The position numbers and the translations under genes were made by a program. Source: Bacteroidales bacterium MB20-C3-3 (GTDB lineage: Bacteria; Bacteroidota; Bacteroidia; Bacteroidales; UBA932). From it: a stretch of DNA of 64,000 bases. Below, one piece after another: positions 39,242-47,498 of this stretch. Numbering within the stretch: position 1 is the stretch's first letter; every line of letters starts with the position of its first letter. A model generated the notes under the pieces. That model did not search any database, had not been told where the DNA came from, and saw only the letters and a program-made list of their open reading frames with translations. The stretch is taken from contig CP141202.1 of assembly GCA_035609245.1 (NCBI GenBank), forward strand, positions 2,294,001-2,358,000, given 5' to 3'.

Positions 39242-41299
39242 TTATCTTATCTTTTTTATAAGCAATATGTCACATATCTCTTTTTTATCCTTGTAAGTTA
39301 TATCAGTACTTAATTTATCAACTATTGAAACAGCATATTTGTTCAAAAAATCACCATCATAAGAGGAGATGTATTGCTGAGTCTTAAATCCTTGAGATAT
39401 CTCTGCCAACTTTAGCATGCTATTGATAATATCAATATTTGCAAATATTTCTATTGTCTCATAAGGAGCCGGAATATACCACATTTTTGAATTTTCTACA
39501 GTCTTCATTTCAATAAATGAGTCAGATAATCCGGATAATTTATTGATTGAAAGGCACCATTTAAGTGCAGGAAAGTTAGCAAGCAGGGTGTTTTGAGTTT
39601 TTACATAGTTTTCTAGAGCAGCACAATTATATAACCCATCGGAGAGGTTATCAGAAGGAGTGTCTGAGTATTCCAAACTCCATAAAGTTTTATTTGAAAT
39701 TCCATAAACAACTGAACAATACTCGGAACTTCCACTTTGATCTGTCAATGGAATACCAATTTTATTATCAAGCCTATATACTACTCCAACAGGATTAGTA
39801 TTATTATCATTATAATACAAATCTCCAATTACAAAACCTTCATGAGACAGAAAGAGACCATCTTTTTGCTGGTAAATATTATTTTCATTTGAAATATTCT
39901 TCCAGTTAGGCAGATTCTTTAGAGACAGTGGTAGCGGACCATGGAAGTAGTTAAAAAAGAGTTGGAGATACTCTAATTTTTTTAATGTTGCAATTTGTAC
40001 CGGAATTTTCCCTGAAAGATTATTAGCTCCTAATCCAAGGATTTTAAGGTTTTTTAAATCAGCTATCATAGGAGAGATCTCCCCTGAGAGTTCGTTATTA
40101 TCTAAAGCTAAATGTTTAATAGAGTATAGACTCCATAATTGAGACGGAATATTCCCATACAGCCCGCAAAATCTCATGGATAATAGCTGAAGATCAGATA
40201 ACAAGGCGATTTCTGTAGGAATAGTTGAGTTAATTTGGATGTTGTCTAAGGCCAGCTCCTTTAGTTTTGTCATACCAATACATGCTTTTTTTAAATCAAA
40301 AACAAACTTGTTATTGCTGAGTGACAATGTTTCTAGTTCTCTGAGCTGATAAAGTTCATCAGGAAATTTCTCCTCGAAATGGTTATTGCTGATGATGAGC
40401 TCTTTTAATTTATACAGTTTTGAAATGGAAGAAGGTAGTTCTCCTCCCAATTCATTGGACCAAAGTTTTAAAGAAGTTAATTCTGTTAGACCAGATATTT
40501 CAACTGGTATTGTGCCTTTAAGATTGTTATTTGACAGATCAATTTTAACTACATCAACTCCGTTTGTCTCAAGTCCATACCACTCCCGAAATGGTTTCTC
40601 ACTATTCCAATTGGTGTTATTCCTCCAGTTGTCACCATTGGTTGATTTATATATTGCACTTAATATTCTCTTGAGTTTGAGCCTTTTGGTTGACTGTCTA
40701 AGGATAACTGTATCAATCGGGATGTTGTAATTATCTGAAAATATAACTTTGGCCTCTCTCTCAATATCCATACTTAAAGGAGCTATTAATAACGAATATT
40801 TTATTTCAGTGAGAGCTTTTGTTGGCTGAAGTTCTATCCATCCGCCACCACCGTCAATTGTCATACTGCAACTTTTATTAGTTTTAACGGGAATTTCCAC
40901 TAAAGCACCATATTCCGAGCACTCAATTATAGTGTCCGTTATTAAAAAAATAGTTGCTGCCTCCTGGTGAACACTAATTTGTTTTTCTATATCACCAGCT
41001 CTTATGCTTATGATGTGAGATCTCTCTTTATCAAGTTCGTTAATTTTAATATCGATTTTAACCACAGAGCTACCTCCATCTCCAGAAGAGGGATTGACAC
41101 TTAGCCATTCCGGAAGATCACTCTCGATACTCCATTTGTAATTACTCGTTAAAATAACTTCACCGGTATAATTACCGGGGCCGGTTTCAATTAATTCATT
41201 ACTAATGTTTAGAATAAAGGAAATTGGTTTGGTCGTACAACTGTTTAGCAGCACACAAACGAGATATAGTATAAATGAGTTTTTTATGATTTTATTCAT
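39242..41299 (-). CDS. Surface lipoprotein with BACON domains and plant-type leucine-rich repeats
   Basis: A 685-residue protein. The ATG at 41299 gives a lipoprotein signal (MNKIIKNSFILYLVCVLLNSC, lipidated Cys about 21) and overlaps the upstream stop as ATGA. Two BACON-like beta-sandwich domains occupy about 35-112 (WLSVNPSSGDGGSS) and 118-202. A capping segment follows (STNGDNWRNNTNW, about 219-232). About nine repeats of the form LxxLxLxxNxLxGxIPxxI run to 470. The last 200 residues are a separate domain (FVIGDLYYNDNNTNPVGVVYRLD) reminiscent of FISUMP or DUF1566 modules. Such proteins usually bind glycans or proteins at the cell surface. The binding partner is unknown. Confidence 0.85.
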   Translation of the reverse strand: MNKIIKNSFILYLVCVLLNSCTTKPISFILNISNELIETGPGNYTGEVILTSNYKWSIESDLPEWLSVNPSSGDGGSSVVKIDIKINELDKERSHIISIRAGDIEKQISVHQEAATIFLITDTIIECSEYGALVEIPVKTNKSCSMTIDGGGGWIELQPTKALTEIKYSLLIAPLSMDIEREAKVIFSDNYNIPIDTVILRQSTKRLKLKRILSAIYKSTNGDNWRNNTNWNSEKPFREWYGLETNGVDVVKIDLSNNNLKGTIPVEISGLTELTSLKLWSNELGGELPSSISKLYKLKELIISNNHFEEKFPDELYQLRELETLSLSNNKFVFDLKKACIGMTKLKELALDNIQINSTIPTEIALLSDLQLLSMRFCGLYGNIPSQLWSLYSIKHLALDNNELSGEISPMIADLKNLKILGLGANNLSGKIPVQIATLKKLEYLQLFFNYFHGPLPLSLKNLPNWKNISNENNIYQQKDGLFLSHEGFVIGDLYYNDNNTNPVGVVYRLDNKIGIPLTDQSGSSEYCSVVYGISNKTLWSLEYSDTPSDNLSDGLYNCAALENYVKTQNTLLANFPALKWCLSINKLSGLSDSFIEMKTVENSKMWYIPAPYETIEIFANIDIINSMLKLAEISQGFKTQQYISSYDGDFLNKYAVSIVDKLSTDITYKDKKEICDILLIKKIR

Positions 41300-42213
41300 A
41301 GTCTCAATAAATAGCTGGCGTGAAATGATAGTATTGATTGGTCGTAAGAGCCATAATATGAATATCTGCAACTAATACCAATTTTTTCAATAAAGAGATA
41401 TCCTAAACCAAACATAAGACCAAATCCATTGAACCCTCCTAATGTTTGACTTAACCCCATTTCAGTCATGATTCCGGAAAAGGGGGTGTATGTTGCAGAA
41501 AGACGAAGATTATAGAATACTTTATTTACAATATTGTTATTAGATGTTTGTTGATATCTCACATTAAACCGGCTTATTCCAGCGGCTGATGATATATATA
41601 TCTTACGACTTAAATGATAATTTGCTAAAAACTCAAGGGAGATGCCTGAATTTTTCACATGAGAATCGTTATTATATGCTACAACCCCATATCCTGCTCC
41701 AATCCCTATTTCCCACAATGCTTTCTTTTTCACCGCTGGATTTTTTATGTTTTTAGTAAGGTTATTATGTACTAATTTAGAATTACTATCCGTTAAAGGT
41801 TTAGTGTTTAGTTCATGTAAATTCCTAGTGATTGTTTTAATATTGTATAGGAAATTTAAATCATCAATAATACCATTTTTTTTGAATTTTAATAAAATTA
41901 AGCCTTCAGATTCCGCAGCAGAGAACTTTAACCTTGATGAATTATAGAGGCTGTCAAATGCTAAGACCTTAAATGGCATTTTCTTCCATATATTCATAAG
42001 TTTTTGCTTTGTATAATCGTCAAATATTTGATCAGGAAATATAGGATTATCGCCTGTGTTGAACGCCTTGTTTAACTCATTGGTAACAATGGTCAAATTT
42101 GCTTTTTTAATAAATAAATTTAAATCTGAAGATATTGTACTATGTTGAGAGTAGACAGTAGAATGATATCCAATCAACAATAAAAACACAATTGAATATT
42201 TGAGTTGATGCAT
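41296..42213 (-). CDS. Secreted protein with outer-membrane beta-barrel domain
   Basis: A 305-residue protein with a signal peptide (cleavage near VYSQH). Residues 25-160 are a soluble, Asn/Lys-rich domain without recognised motifs. Residues 165-305 show about eight amphipathic strands ending in SILSFHASYLLRL, as in small outer-membrane barrels (GIGAGYGVVAYN; GLGYLFIEKIGISCRYSYYG). Its stop overlaps the start of the BACON/LRR lipoprotein gene (ATGA), so both proteins are probably made in step and may form a surface complex. It is divergent from the DNA-binding-like gene at 42299. Confidence 0.75.
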   Translation of the reverse strand: MHQLKYSIVFLLLIGYHSTVYSQHSTISSDLNLFIKKANLTIVTNELNKAFNTGDNPIFPDQIFDDYTKQKLMNIWKKMPFKVLAFDSLYNSSRLKFSAAESEGLILLKFKKNGIIDDLNFLYNIKTITRNLHELNTKPLTDSNSKLVHNNLTKNIKNPAVKKKALWEIGIGAGYGVVAYNNDSHVKNSGISLEFLANYHLSRKIYISSAAGISRFNVRYQQTSNNNIVNKVFYNLRLSATYTPFSGIMTEMGLSQTLGGFNGFGLMFGLGYLFIEKIGISCRYSYYGSYDQSILSFHASYLLRL

Positions 42214-42270
42214 GAATAGAATAACATAAATTCACAACTGCAATATAATAATTGTAATAATTAAAAATGC

Positions 42271-42278
42271 TATTTTTG
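42271..42278 (+). promoter_or_regulatory. -7 promoter element of the kinase operon
   Basis: TATTTTTG matches TAnnTTTG and lies 20 bases before the ATG at 42299. Confidence 0.5.
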
Positions 42279-42298
42279 TTTAAAAATTTGTAATAACT

Positions 42299-42877
42299 AT
42301 GTGTATTAACGCTAAGTACCCTGAAATTAATGAACTAATCAGGATTGTTGAACAGCGTTACGGGGCAAAAATCAAGACAACGGTTGATTTTAACTGTCTC
42401 TCTGCAGAAATCTCCTTTGCTACAAAAAGAGTTATTAGTTCTTCAACTCTAAAAAGGATATGGGGATATGTTGATTACAACTTTACGCCAAGGGAGACAA
42501 CACTTGATGTGCTTACAAAATATGTTGGGTTTTCTGACTATGTTAATTTTACAGAGACCATTAAAAAGAGAGGGTGTAATACATCAATGTTTATAACTGA
42601 ATGTAAACTTGATTCTTTGTCTATAAATTTTGATGCCAAGATTAAAATTACATGGTTTCCCAATAGATTGGTAATTTTTAGAAATATTGGGAATAACTCT
42701 TTTATCGTTGATAAATCTGTAAATTCCAAACTTCAGGAAGGAGATATCTGTGAAATAGATGCTTTTACAAAGGGGCACCCGCTGTTTATCTCTAACATTA
42801 AAAGAGGTGAAAGTGATTTAATGGGATTTATTGCTGGAAGAGAGAAGGGGCTGGAAGAGGTTAGTATCATAAGATAA
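42299..42877 (+). CDS. Putative DNA-binding-like protein preceding a Hanks kinase
   Basis: A 192-residue protein. Residues 1-90 match a Bacteroidota N-terminal module with a helix-turn-helix-like pattern (ISSSTLKRIWGYVDY, then TPRETTLDVLTKYVGFSDYVNF). I know it as a recurrent head module of gut Bacteroidota proteins, probably binding nucleic acid or another protein. Residues 95-192 are a beta-rich domain (DSLSINFDAKIKITWFPNRLVIFRN) with no recognised fold. No signal peptide is present. The kinase gene starts 3 bases after its stop, so they are co-translated and the protein may be its substrate, adaptor or regulator. Confidence 0.72.
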   Translation: MCINAKYPEINELIRIVEQRYGAKIKTTVDFNCLSAEISFATKRVISSSTLKRIWGYVDYNFTPRETTLDVLTKYVGFSDYVNFTETIKKRGCNTSMFITECKLDSLSINFDAKIKITWFPNRLVIFRNIGNNSFIVDKSVNSKLQEGDICEIDAFTKGHPLFISNIKRGESDLMGFIAGREKGLEEVSIIR

Positions 42878-42880
42878 TTT

Positions 42881-44314
42881 ATGGATGAAAATTCTGTTTC
42901 CGGATTTATTGATTATCATCAAGGGGTTAGCAAATCCTTCTCTCAAAAGGATTGTTACAAACTAGTAAAGCTCTTAAACAAAGGGGCAGGCTACTCATGT
43001 ATTTCACTTTGCCGTAGAAACGGAAAGCTTTTTGCAGCCAAATCCATTAAGCCTGAATTTAAAAATAATCCAATTTACGCTTCGCTATTGGAAAAAGAGT
43101 ATGATATAACCTTCTCTCTTGATCACCCCAATATCTGTAAAACTTATGATTACACTTTTATTGAAGAGCTAGGTGTTTCAATCATAATGGAGTATGTAGA
43201 CGGCCTTACGCTCAGAGATTGGTATGAGAGTGACAGTATTGATGAAAAATTTTTATTCAAATTCCTCTCAGAGATATGCAGTGCAATGGAATACTGTCAT
43301 AAAAGACAGATAATTCATAGAGATATTAAACCTGAAAATATAATTATTACCAATAATGGTAATAATGTTAAACTTATTGACTTTGGCTTCTCTGATTCGG
43401 ATTCATTTGAATTATTAAAAAATCCTGCAGGGACAAAATACTACGCCTCTCCAGAACAGCTGAGAGGAGAGATATTGGATCAAAGATCTGACATATATTC
43501 ACTTGGGATAACATTATCATCCATTACTTCACAAAAGAGATATCATGCTGTTTTTAGAAAGGTTATCAAGGGATGTGTCTCTCCTGATAAAGAGAGAAGA
43601 TTTTCAAGTGTGACGCAGATCTCTTCCATCATTGAAAGCTATAATAAGACCCGTAGACACGGCAATAATATTATCGCATCTACTTTACAAACCATTCTCG
43701 TTATTATTTCCATTGTTGTTTTTTATATTTTCTACAGTAACCTCACGCACAATAACAAAGAGAGCTCCTTTCCAGAAAATGCGATTATTACCAGAAAAGA
43801 TTCAATTGCAGGTATTTCGAATACTATATCAGAAAATAATCTTAAAGAGTTTAATCTGAAAGGAAGCCATTCGGTTTCAGAATTAAGTGTGGCGGAAACC
43901 TATTTTGAGTGCTACAAAAAAATTGATGAGTATCTTAATAAATTTTCAGAAACTTTAAGAGAAAGGTATGATGTAAATATAGAGGAGAAGATTCCAAATT
44001 TCTCAAGGGATAGTATAAAAGCTTCAGAAGAGATGAATATTATCATAAAGAGGTTATACAGCATATTCCCCTCAGGAGCTGGTAATAGTTTTTCCGAATA
44101 TATTGAGAGAAGCAGCTCATGGGCCGCACTGGCTTTGAATAAGACAATTAATAGTTTCAGAGCCGATTATTATACCGCTTTTGCAAATAAAATATCCGAT
44201 AGCTATAATAAGTCGGAAGAAATAAATCAATTTTCATCACCCCATGATTGGTACAATTATAAATATCCTTCAGTGGCCAAGTATAATCTGGAACAGATTA
44301 TGTTTCACTTCTGA
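42881..44314 (+). CDS. Membrane-anchored Hanks-type Ser/Thr protein kinase
   Basis: A 477-residue protein. The N-terminal cytoplasmic kinase domain (about 26-255) looks active: nucleotide Lys K54 in FAAKSIK, alpha-C Glu in LEKEYDI, catalytic D148 in IHRDIKPEN and metal-binding D167 in IDFGF. The activation segment ends SPEQLRGE instead of APE, and the Gly-rich loop is GAGYSC. A single membrane helix lies at about 267-286. The last 190 residues would be outside the cytoplasm. They are helical and polar, match no PASTA or other sensor domain I know, and are the likely input domain. No phosphatase gene is adjacent. Confidence 0.9.
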   Translation: MDENSVSGFIDYHQGVSKSFSQKDCYKLVKLLNKGAGYSCISLCRRNGKLFAAKSIKPEFKNNPIYASLLEKEYDITFSLDHPNICKTYDYTFIEELGVSIIMEYVDGLTLRDWYESDSIDEKFLFKFLSEICSAMEYCHKRQIIHRDIKPENIIITNNGNNVKLIDFGFSDSDSFELLKNPAGTKYYASPEQLRGEILDQRSDIYSLGITLSSITSQKRYHAVFRKVIKGCVSPDKERRFSSVTQISSIIESYNKTRRHGNNIIASTLQTILVIISIVVFYIFYSNLTHNNKESSFPENAIITRKDSIAGISNTISENNLKEFNLKGSHSVSELSVAETYFECYKKIDEYLNKFSETLRERYDVNIEEKIPNFSRDSIKASEEMNIIIKRLYSIFPSGAGNSFSEYIERSSSWAALALNKTINSFRADYYTAFANKISDSYNKSEEINQFSSPHDWYNYKYPSVAKYNLEQIMFHF

Positions 44315-44352
44315 ACCTGATTGAACCTTTGTTTTCGCACAATTGCAAAAGT
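44294..44352 (+). repeat. Direct repeat copy A, spanning the kinase stop codon
   Basis: 59 bases matching copy B at 46999-47057 with 7 mismatches (52/59). It covers the last six sense codons and stop of the kinase gene plus about 38 bases beyond. Confidence 0.85.
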
Positions 44353-44439
44353 AGTTATTAATTTTTGCTTAAATTTCGTAATTCCTGGATTATACCATTA
44401 CAATATTTACTGAAGATAAATAAGTAAACTAAATACCAG

Positions 44440-46284
44440 ATGAAAAAGTCATTACTAATTTTATTAGTCTTGATAGGCTTTGGACTAAGTGCGGGTGCAC
44501 AGGATGCTATAACTATCCCTGAAGGTGCGCAGATACAATCATTGCGCAATGATGGGAAATCGGAATTGTATATACGGGGCTGTGATGACGGATTGAGACT
44601 GGACGATATGAATAACTTGTATGGTGATTATTGGCGTTTCTATTTAGTCGGTACGGTTAGCAGCCTCTTGGATGTCACAGTAAAACCTTATGCTACGACG
44701 CAAAAAATAGCACTGAGAAAAGGCTGTGGGTATGTAGCACGCTACAATAATGGTGGCGGTGATATTTTTGTCCGCATTTACATTACAGAAATGGTGGTCA
44801 ATAAGTCAGATGAAATTATCGGGGCAACTATTCTTTATCAAACAGGTTATCTAAGCCGAGATGAGATAGAGCGGGCAAGAGTGGAAAGAGAGGAGAGGGA
44901 AGCCTCCAAGATATTTTGGAACGGTGATGCAGTACCCTACCCCTTATTGCGTAAAACATTACTTGCTAAGTTTGACTCCGATAATGACGGTAAGATAAGC
45001 CGATTGGAGGCATCTAAAGAGACCTCTCTTGTAATTAACACAAAGGAGTATATGAGGATTGATCAAACCGGAATCGGCAATTTAACGGGATTAACCTCAC
45101 TTATATTTAATAAAGCGAATATATACGGAGAGATTATCCTAGCTTTACCCAATCTGCGGCGGTTTACTATAGTTGATAATGAACACGGAGTAAAGAGCAT
45201 TGATTTATCAGGCTGCGTAAATCTGGATACCGTAACAATCTCTAAACTATCTATAGATAATATAAACCTGAGAAATTGCAAGAAACTGAGACATTTGGAA
45301 TTTACCTCACAATATTATAGTTATATTAACGAGCAATTGAATATATCCGGCTGCACAGCTTTAGAGGAAATTATCAGCTACTTTTGTGTGCGAGGTAAGG
45401 TGTTGAATGCTTCGGGATGTACATCTCTAACAAGTTTCTACACTATGGAGTTTAATGAAATAAATCTATCCGGTTGCAGTAATTTGGAAAGATTCTTTTG
45501 GGATAAAGTTGGTACAGATGGATATACGCTGTCAAAAATCAATCTTGACAGGTGCTTTAAATTGGAAAGTATACACTTGCGCAATAGTAAAGTCAATGAA
45601 CTAAAATTATCTGATTGTAAGGAATTAAGCTCTTTTGAACTGGACTCTTCCGCTGTAAAAAATTTAGACTTGTCTGATATGAAGCATCTATATCAGTTAT
45701 CATGCTACAATGGGGATTTAAAAACACTAAATGTTTCCGGCTGTGACAGCCTTAGGTTTATATTCTGTAACGATAATAAAATCGAATCCATTAATCTTAC
45801 AAATTGCCGTAATCTTACAGAGTTATTTTGTCACAGAAATAACTTAAGGGCATTAGATGTATCCGATTGCGATTCGCTGAAAATTTTATGTTGTTACAGA
45901 AATCCACAATTAACAGCTCTTGATGTTACTCATAACCTAAAATTGGAATGGATTCAGTGCTCCAATACAGCTATACAAGAATTGGATATAAGTAGATCGG
46001 AAACAACCGAGTGGGCAGATAGCGAATGGGGAGAACCAATTAAGGTTCCTGGAGCCCTGCAAGGCTTTAAAACATTGTGGATAAATGAGAATCAGAAAGT
46101 GGAATTTTATGAGTATGAGGACAGTGTGTACAAATCAGTATTCAAACCTATGAAAGATAAAAATTTTGATAGAACCAAGTTACTTGTAAAAAGATGGGAT
46201 GAATCAAGACAAGAGTATGTAAACGAATCTTCTCAGAAAGATTTTAAAGCCAACTTGGAATTTAAAATCAAAGTACGCAATTAA
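44440..46284 (+). CDS. Secreted leucine-rich-repeat protein with EF-hand-like segment
   Basis: A 614-residue protein with a clear signal peptide (cleavage after AGAQ). Residues 22-140 are a beta-rich domain of unknown type. A charged helix (EIERARVEREEREASK) leads to a calcium-loop-like sequence DSDNDGKISRLE at about 179-190. About 200-560 are leucine-rich repeats in the LDVSDCDSLKxLxCxxN style, with Cys and Asn at regular positions. The C terminus has no sorting motif that I recognise. Arg is encoded by CGN in roughly 40 percent of cases, unlike the AGA/AGG-dominated neighbours, which suggests a different origin. It lies between the two copies of the 59-base repeat. Confidence 0.82.
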   Translation: MKKSLLILLVLIGFGLSAGAQDAITIPEGAQIQSLRNDGKSELYIRGCDDGLRLDDMNNLYGDYWRFYLVGTVSSLLDVTVKPYATTQKIALRKGCGYVARYNNGGGDIFVRIYITEMVVNKSDEIIGATILYQTGYLSRDEIERARVEREEREASKIFWNGDAVPYPLLRKTLLAKFDSDNDGKISRLEASKETSLVINTKEYMRIDQTGIGNLTGLTSLIFNKANIYGEIILALPNLRRFTIVDNEHGVKSIDLSGCVNLDTVTISKLSIDNINLRNCKKLRHLEFTSQYYSYINEQLNISGCTALEEIISYFCVRGKVLNASGCTSLTSFYTMEFNEINLSGCSNLERFFWDKVGTDGYTLSKINLDRCFKLESIHLRNSKVNELKLSDCKELSSFELDSSAVKNLDLSDMKHLYQLSCYNGDLKTLNVSGCDSLRFIFCNDNKIESINLTNCRNLTELFCHRNNLRALDVSDCDSLKILCCYRNPQLTALDVTHNLKLEWIQCSNTAIQELDISRSETTEWADSEWGEPIKVPGALQGFKTLWINENQKVEFYEYEDSVYKSVFKPMKDKNFDRTKLLVKRWDESRQEYVNESSQKDFKANLEFKIKVRN

Positions 46285-46305
46285 ACCCATTTAAAATCTT
46301 TGATT

Positions 46306-46797
46306 ATGAATAGTAGCGAATTTATTTGCAAAATGTGCTCACAATCAAAATTATCTAAAGATGGTTTACGGGCATACTGCAAAAAAACAGGCAAGGGAGT
46401 CTCTTCCATGTCGGTTTGTGAGTGGTTTGCCCCTTATGAGACTTTAGAGAATATAGTTTTGCCTGTAAATAAATATCCAAACCTTACACTCTTCACCTTT
46501 AACGGATGCGGGGTGGGTTTTTCCGGAAAGTTTAACAGATCCGGTTATGCATATGATACCGTAAGGTATGTAAAGGTGTTATTTTTGCCTGTTATCCCTA
46601 TTGATGCATACAGGGTATATAACCTTGGGCTCAGCAATAACTCTCCGGTTATAAGGGAGTTTATTGTAATAGATAAGATACCTCTAAAATTCTTATATAT
46701 CCGCAAAACACTGACAATAACAATCAGTATTGTCGTTATTATTCTTTTATTGTGGGCTCTCTTAACATTTATGATCACAAGAGGAACCCTAAATTGA
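46306..46797 (+). CDS. Small membrane protein with N-terminal Cys cluster
   Basis: A 163-residue protein. The N-terminal part has CKMC, later Cys in AYCKKTG and VCEWF, a spacing that could bind zinc (CxxC-n-C-n-C). A single strong membrane segment lies near the C terminus (about 135-157), so most of the protein faces one side. The middle segment KVLFLPVIPIDAYRVYNLG is reminiscent of small zinc-ribbon membrane proteins, but no family is assigned. The ATG at 46306 is preferred to an in-frame TTG two codons earlier. It follows the LRR gene by 21 bases and is probably co-transcribed. Confidence 0.65.
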   Translation: MNSSEFICKMCSQSKLSKDGLRAYCKKTGKGVSSMSVCEWFAPYETLENIVLPVNKYPNLTLFTFNGCGVGFSGKFNRSGYAYDTVRYVKVLFLPVIPIDAYRVYNLGLSNNSPVIREFIVIDKIPLKFLYIRKTLTITISIVVIILLLWALLTFMITRGTLN

Positions 46798-47102
46798 ATT
46801 GACCGTAATTTAACTTTTTTGAATGGGAAGGTTCTATAGTTGTATTTAAACTCTACTTAATTGAGGGTTGTATACTGGGTGCCATGCTTACGCGTGATAT
46901 ATCAATTTTGTATTAACATTAGAAAAATTAATTACGAATTAAGAAATGTATTCATTACTATCTTACTTCGTATAAGAGCACTCCTTATGTCTGATATTCA
47001 GATTATGTTTCACAACTGAACCTGAATGAACCTTTGTTTTCTTACAATTGATAAAGTTGATATATAACTTTACTTCACTCTCATATTACTAGAGTCTATT
47101 GT
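46798..47102. other. 305-bp gene-free stretch with decayed duplication
   Basis: It contains copy B of the 59-base repeat and a near-consensus -7 element (TAACTTTA, 47065-47072) 30 bases before the next ATG. The rest, 46800-46998, is AT-rich with no coherent reading frame and may be the eroded remainder of a duplicated kinase 3' end. Confidence 0.5.
46999..47057 (+). repeat. Direct repeat copy B
   Basis: Matches copy A at 44294-44352 in 52 of 59 bases. Here the first part still reads QIMFHN-stop, a slightly altered version of the kinase C terminus (QIMFHF-stop), but no kinase gene precedes it. Confidence 0.85.
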
Positions 47103-47447
47103 ATGAAAAGCCTCAAATTCCGTGTTAATTCAAATTATCGATTAGTAATCGTCTTTTTTTTCACACTCTTTATGCCACTTTTTTATGGTTGTGCTGTTGG
47201 CAAAAGAACGACTGAAGTAATGAATGCCTGGAACGGGAGAAACATCTCTGAAGTAATCCAATCCTGGGGACCGGAAACAAGAACCTCCTCCGATGGTAAA
47301 GGAGGTATCATATACACATGGATAACAACATGGAGTAAGATTGCTTATGTTGATACAGGTGGAACTTATCAACCTCCAAGAAATTTAAGTTGCCGTCAAA
47401 GTTTCTATGTAAATAGAAATGGGATAATTTATTCTTGGCAATGGTAA
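47103..47447 (+). CDS. Small lipoprotein
   Basis: A 114-residue protein with a lipoprotein signal peptide ending FYGC. The mature part begins GKRTTEVMNAWNGRNISEVIQSWGPETRTSSDGKG, a pattern seen in many small bacterial lipoproteins in which a W-x-G...WG.P core forms a compact domain distantly like SmpA/BamE. The C-terminal half is beta-rich with one Cys (NLSCRQSFYV). Function unknown. It is 51 bases upstream of the TPR protein gene on the same strand. Confidence 0.75.
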   Translation: MKSLKFRVNSNYRLVIVFFFTLFMPLFYGCAVGKRTTEVMNAWNGRNISEVIQSWGPETRTSSDGKGGIIYTWITTWSKIAYVDTGGTYQPPRNLSCRQSFYVNRNGIIYSWQW

Positions 47448-47498
47448 GGTAACTGTCGGTAGAGATTATAATTTGAACAGAATCAATTTTTACGAGTT

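Noticed and set aside
46800-46998. Residual kinase pseudogene upstream of repeat copy B
   Set aside because: Apart from the final codons at 46999-47017 no kinase-like translation could be followed, so only the repeat is annotated.
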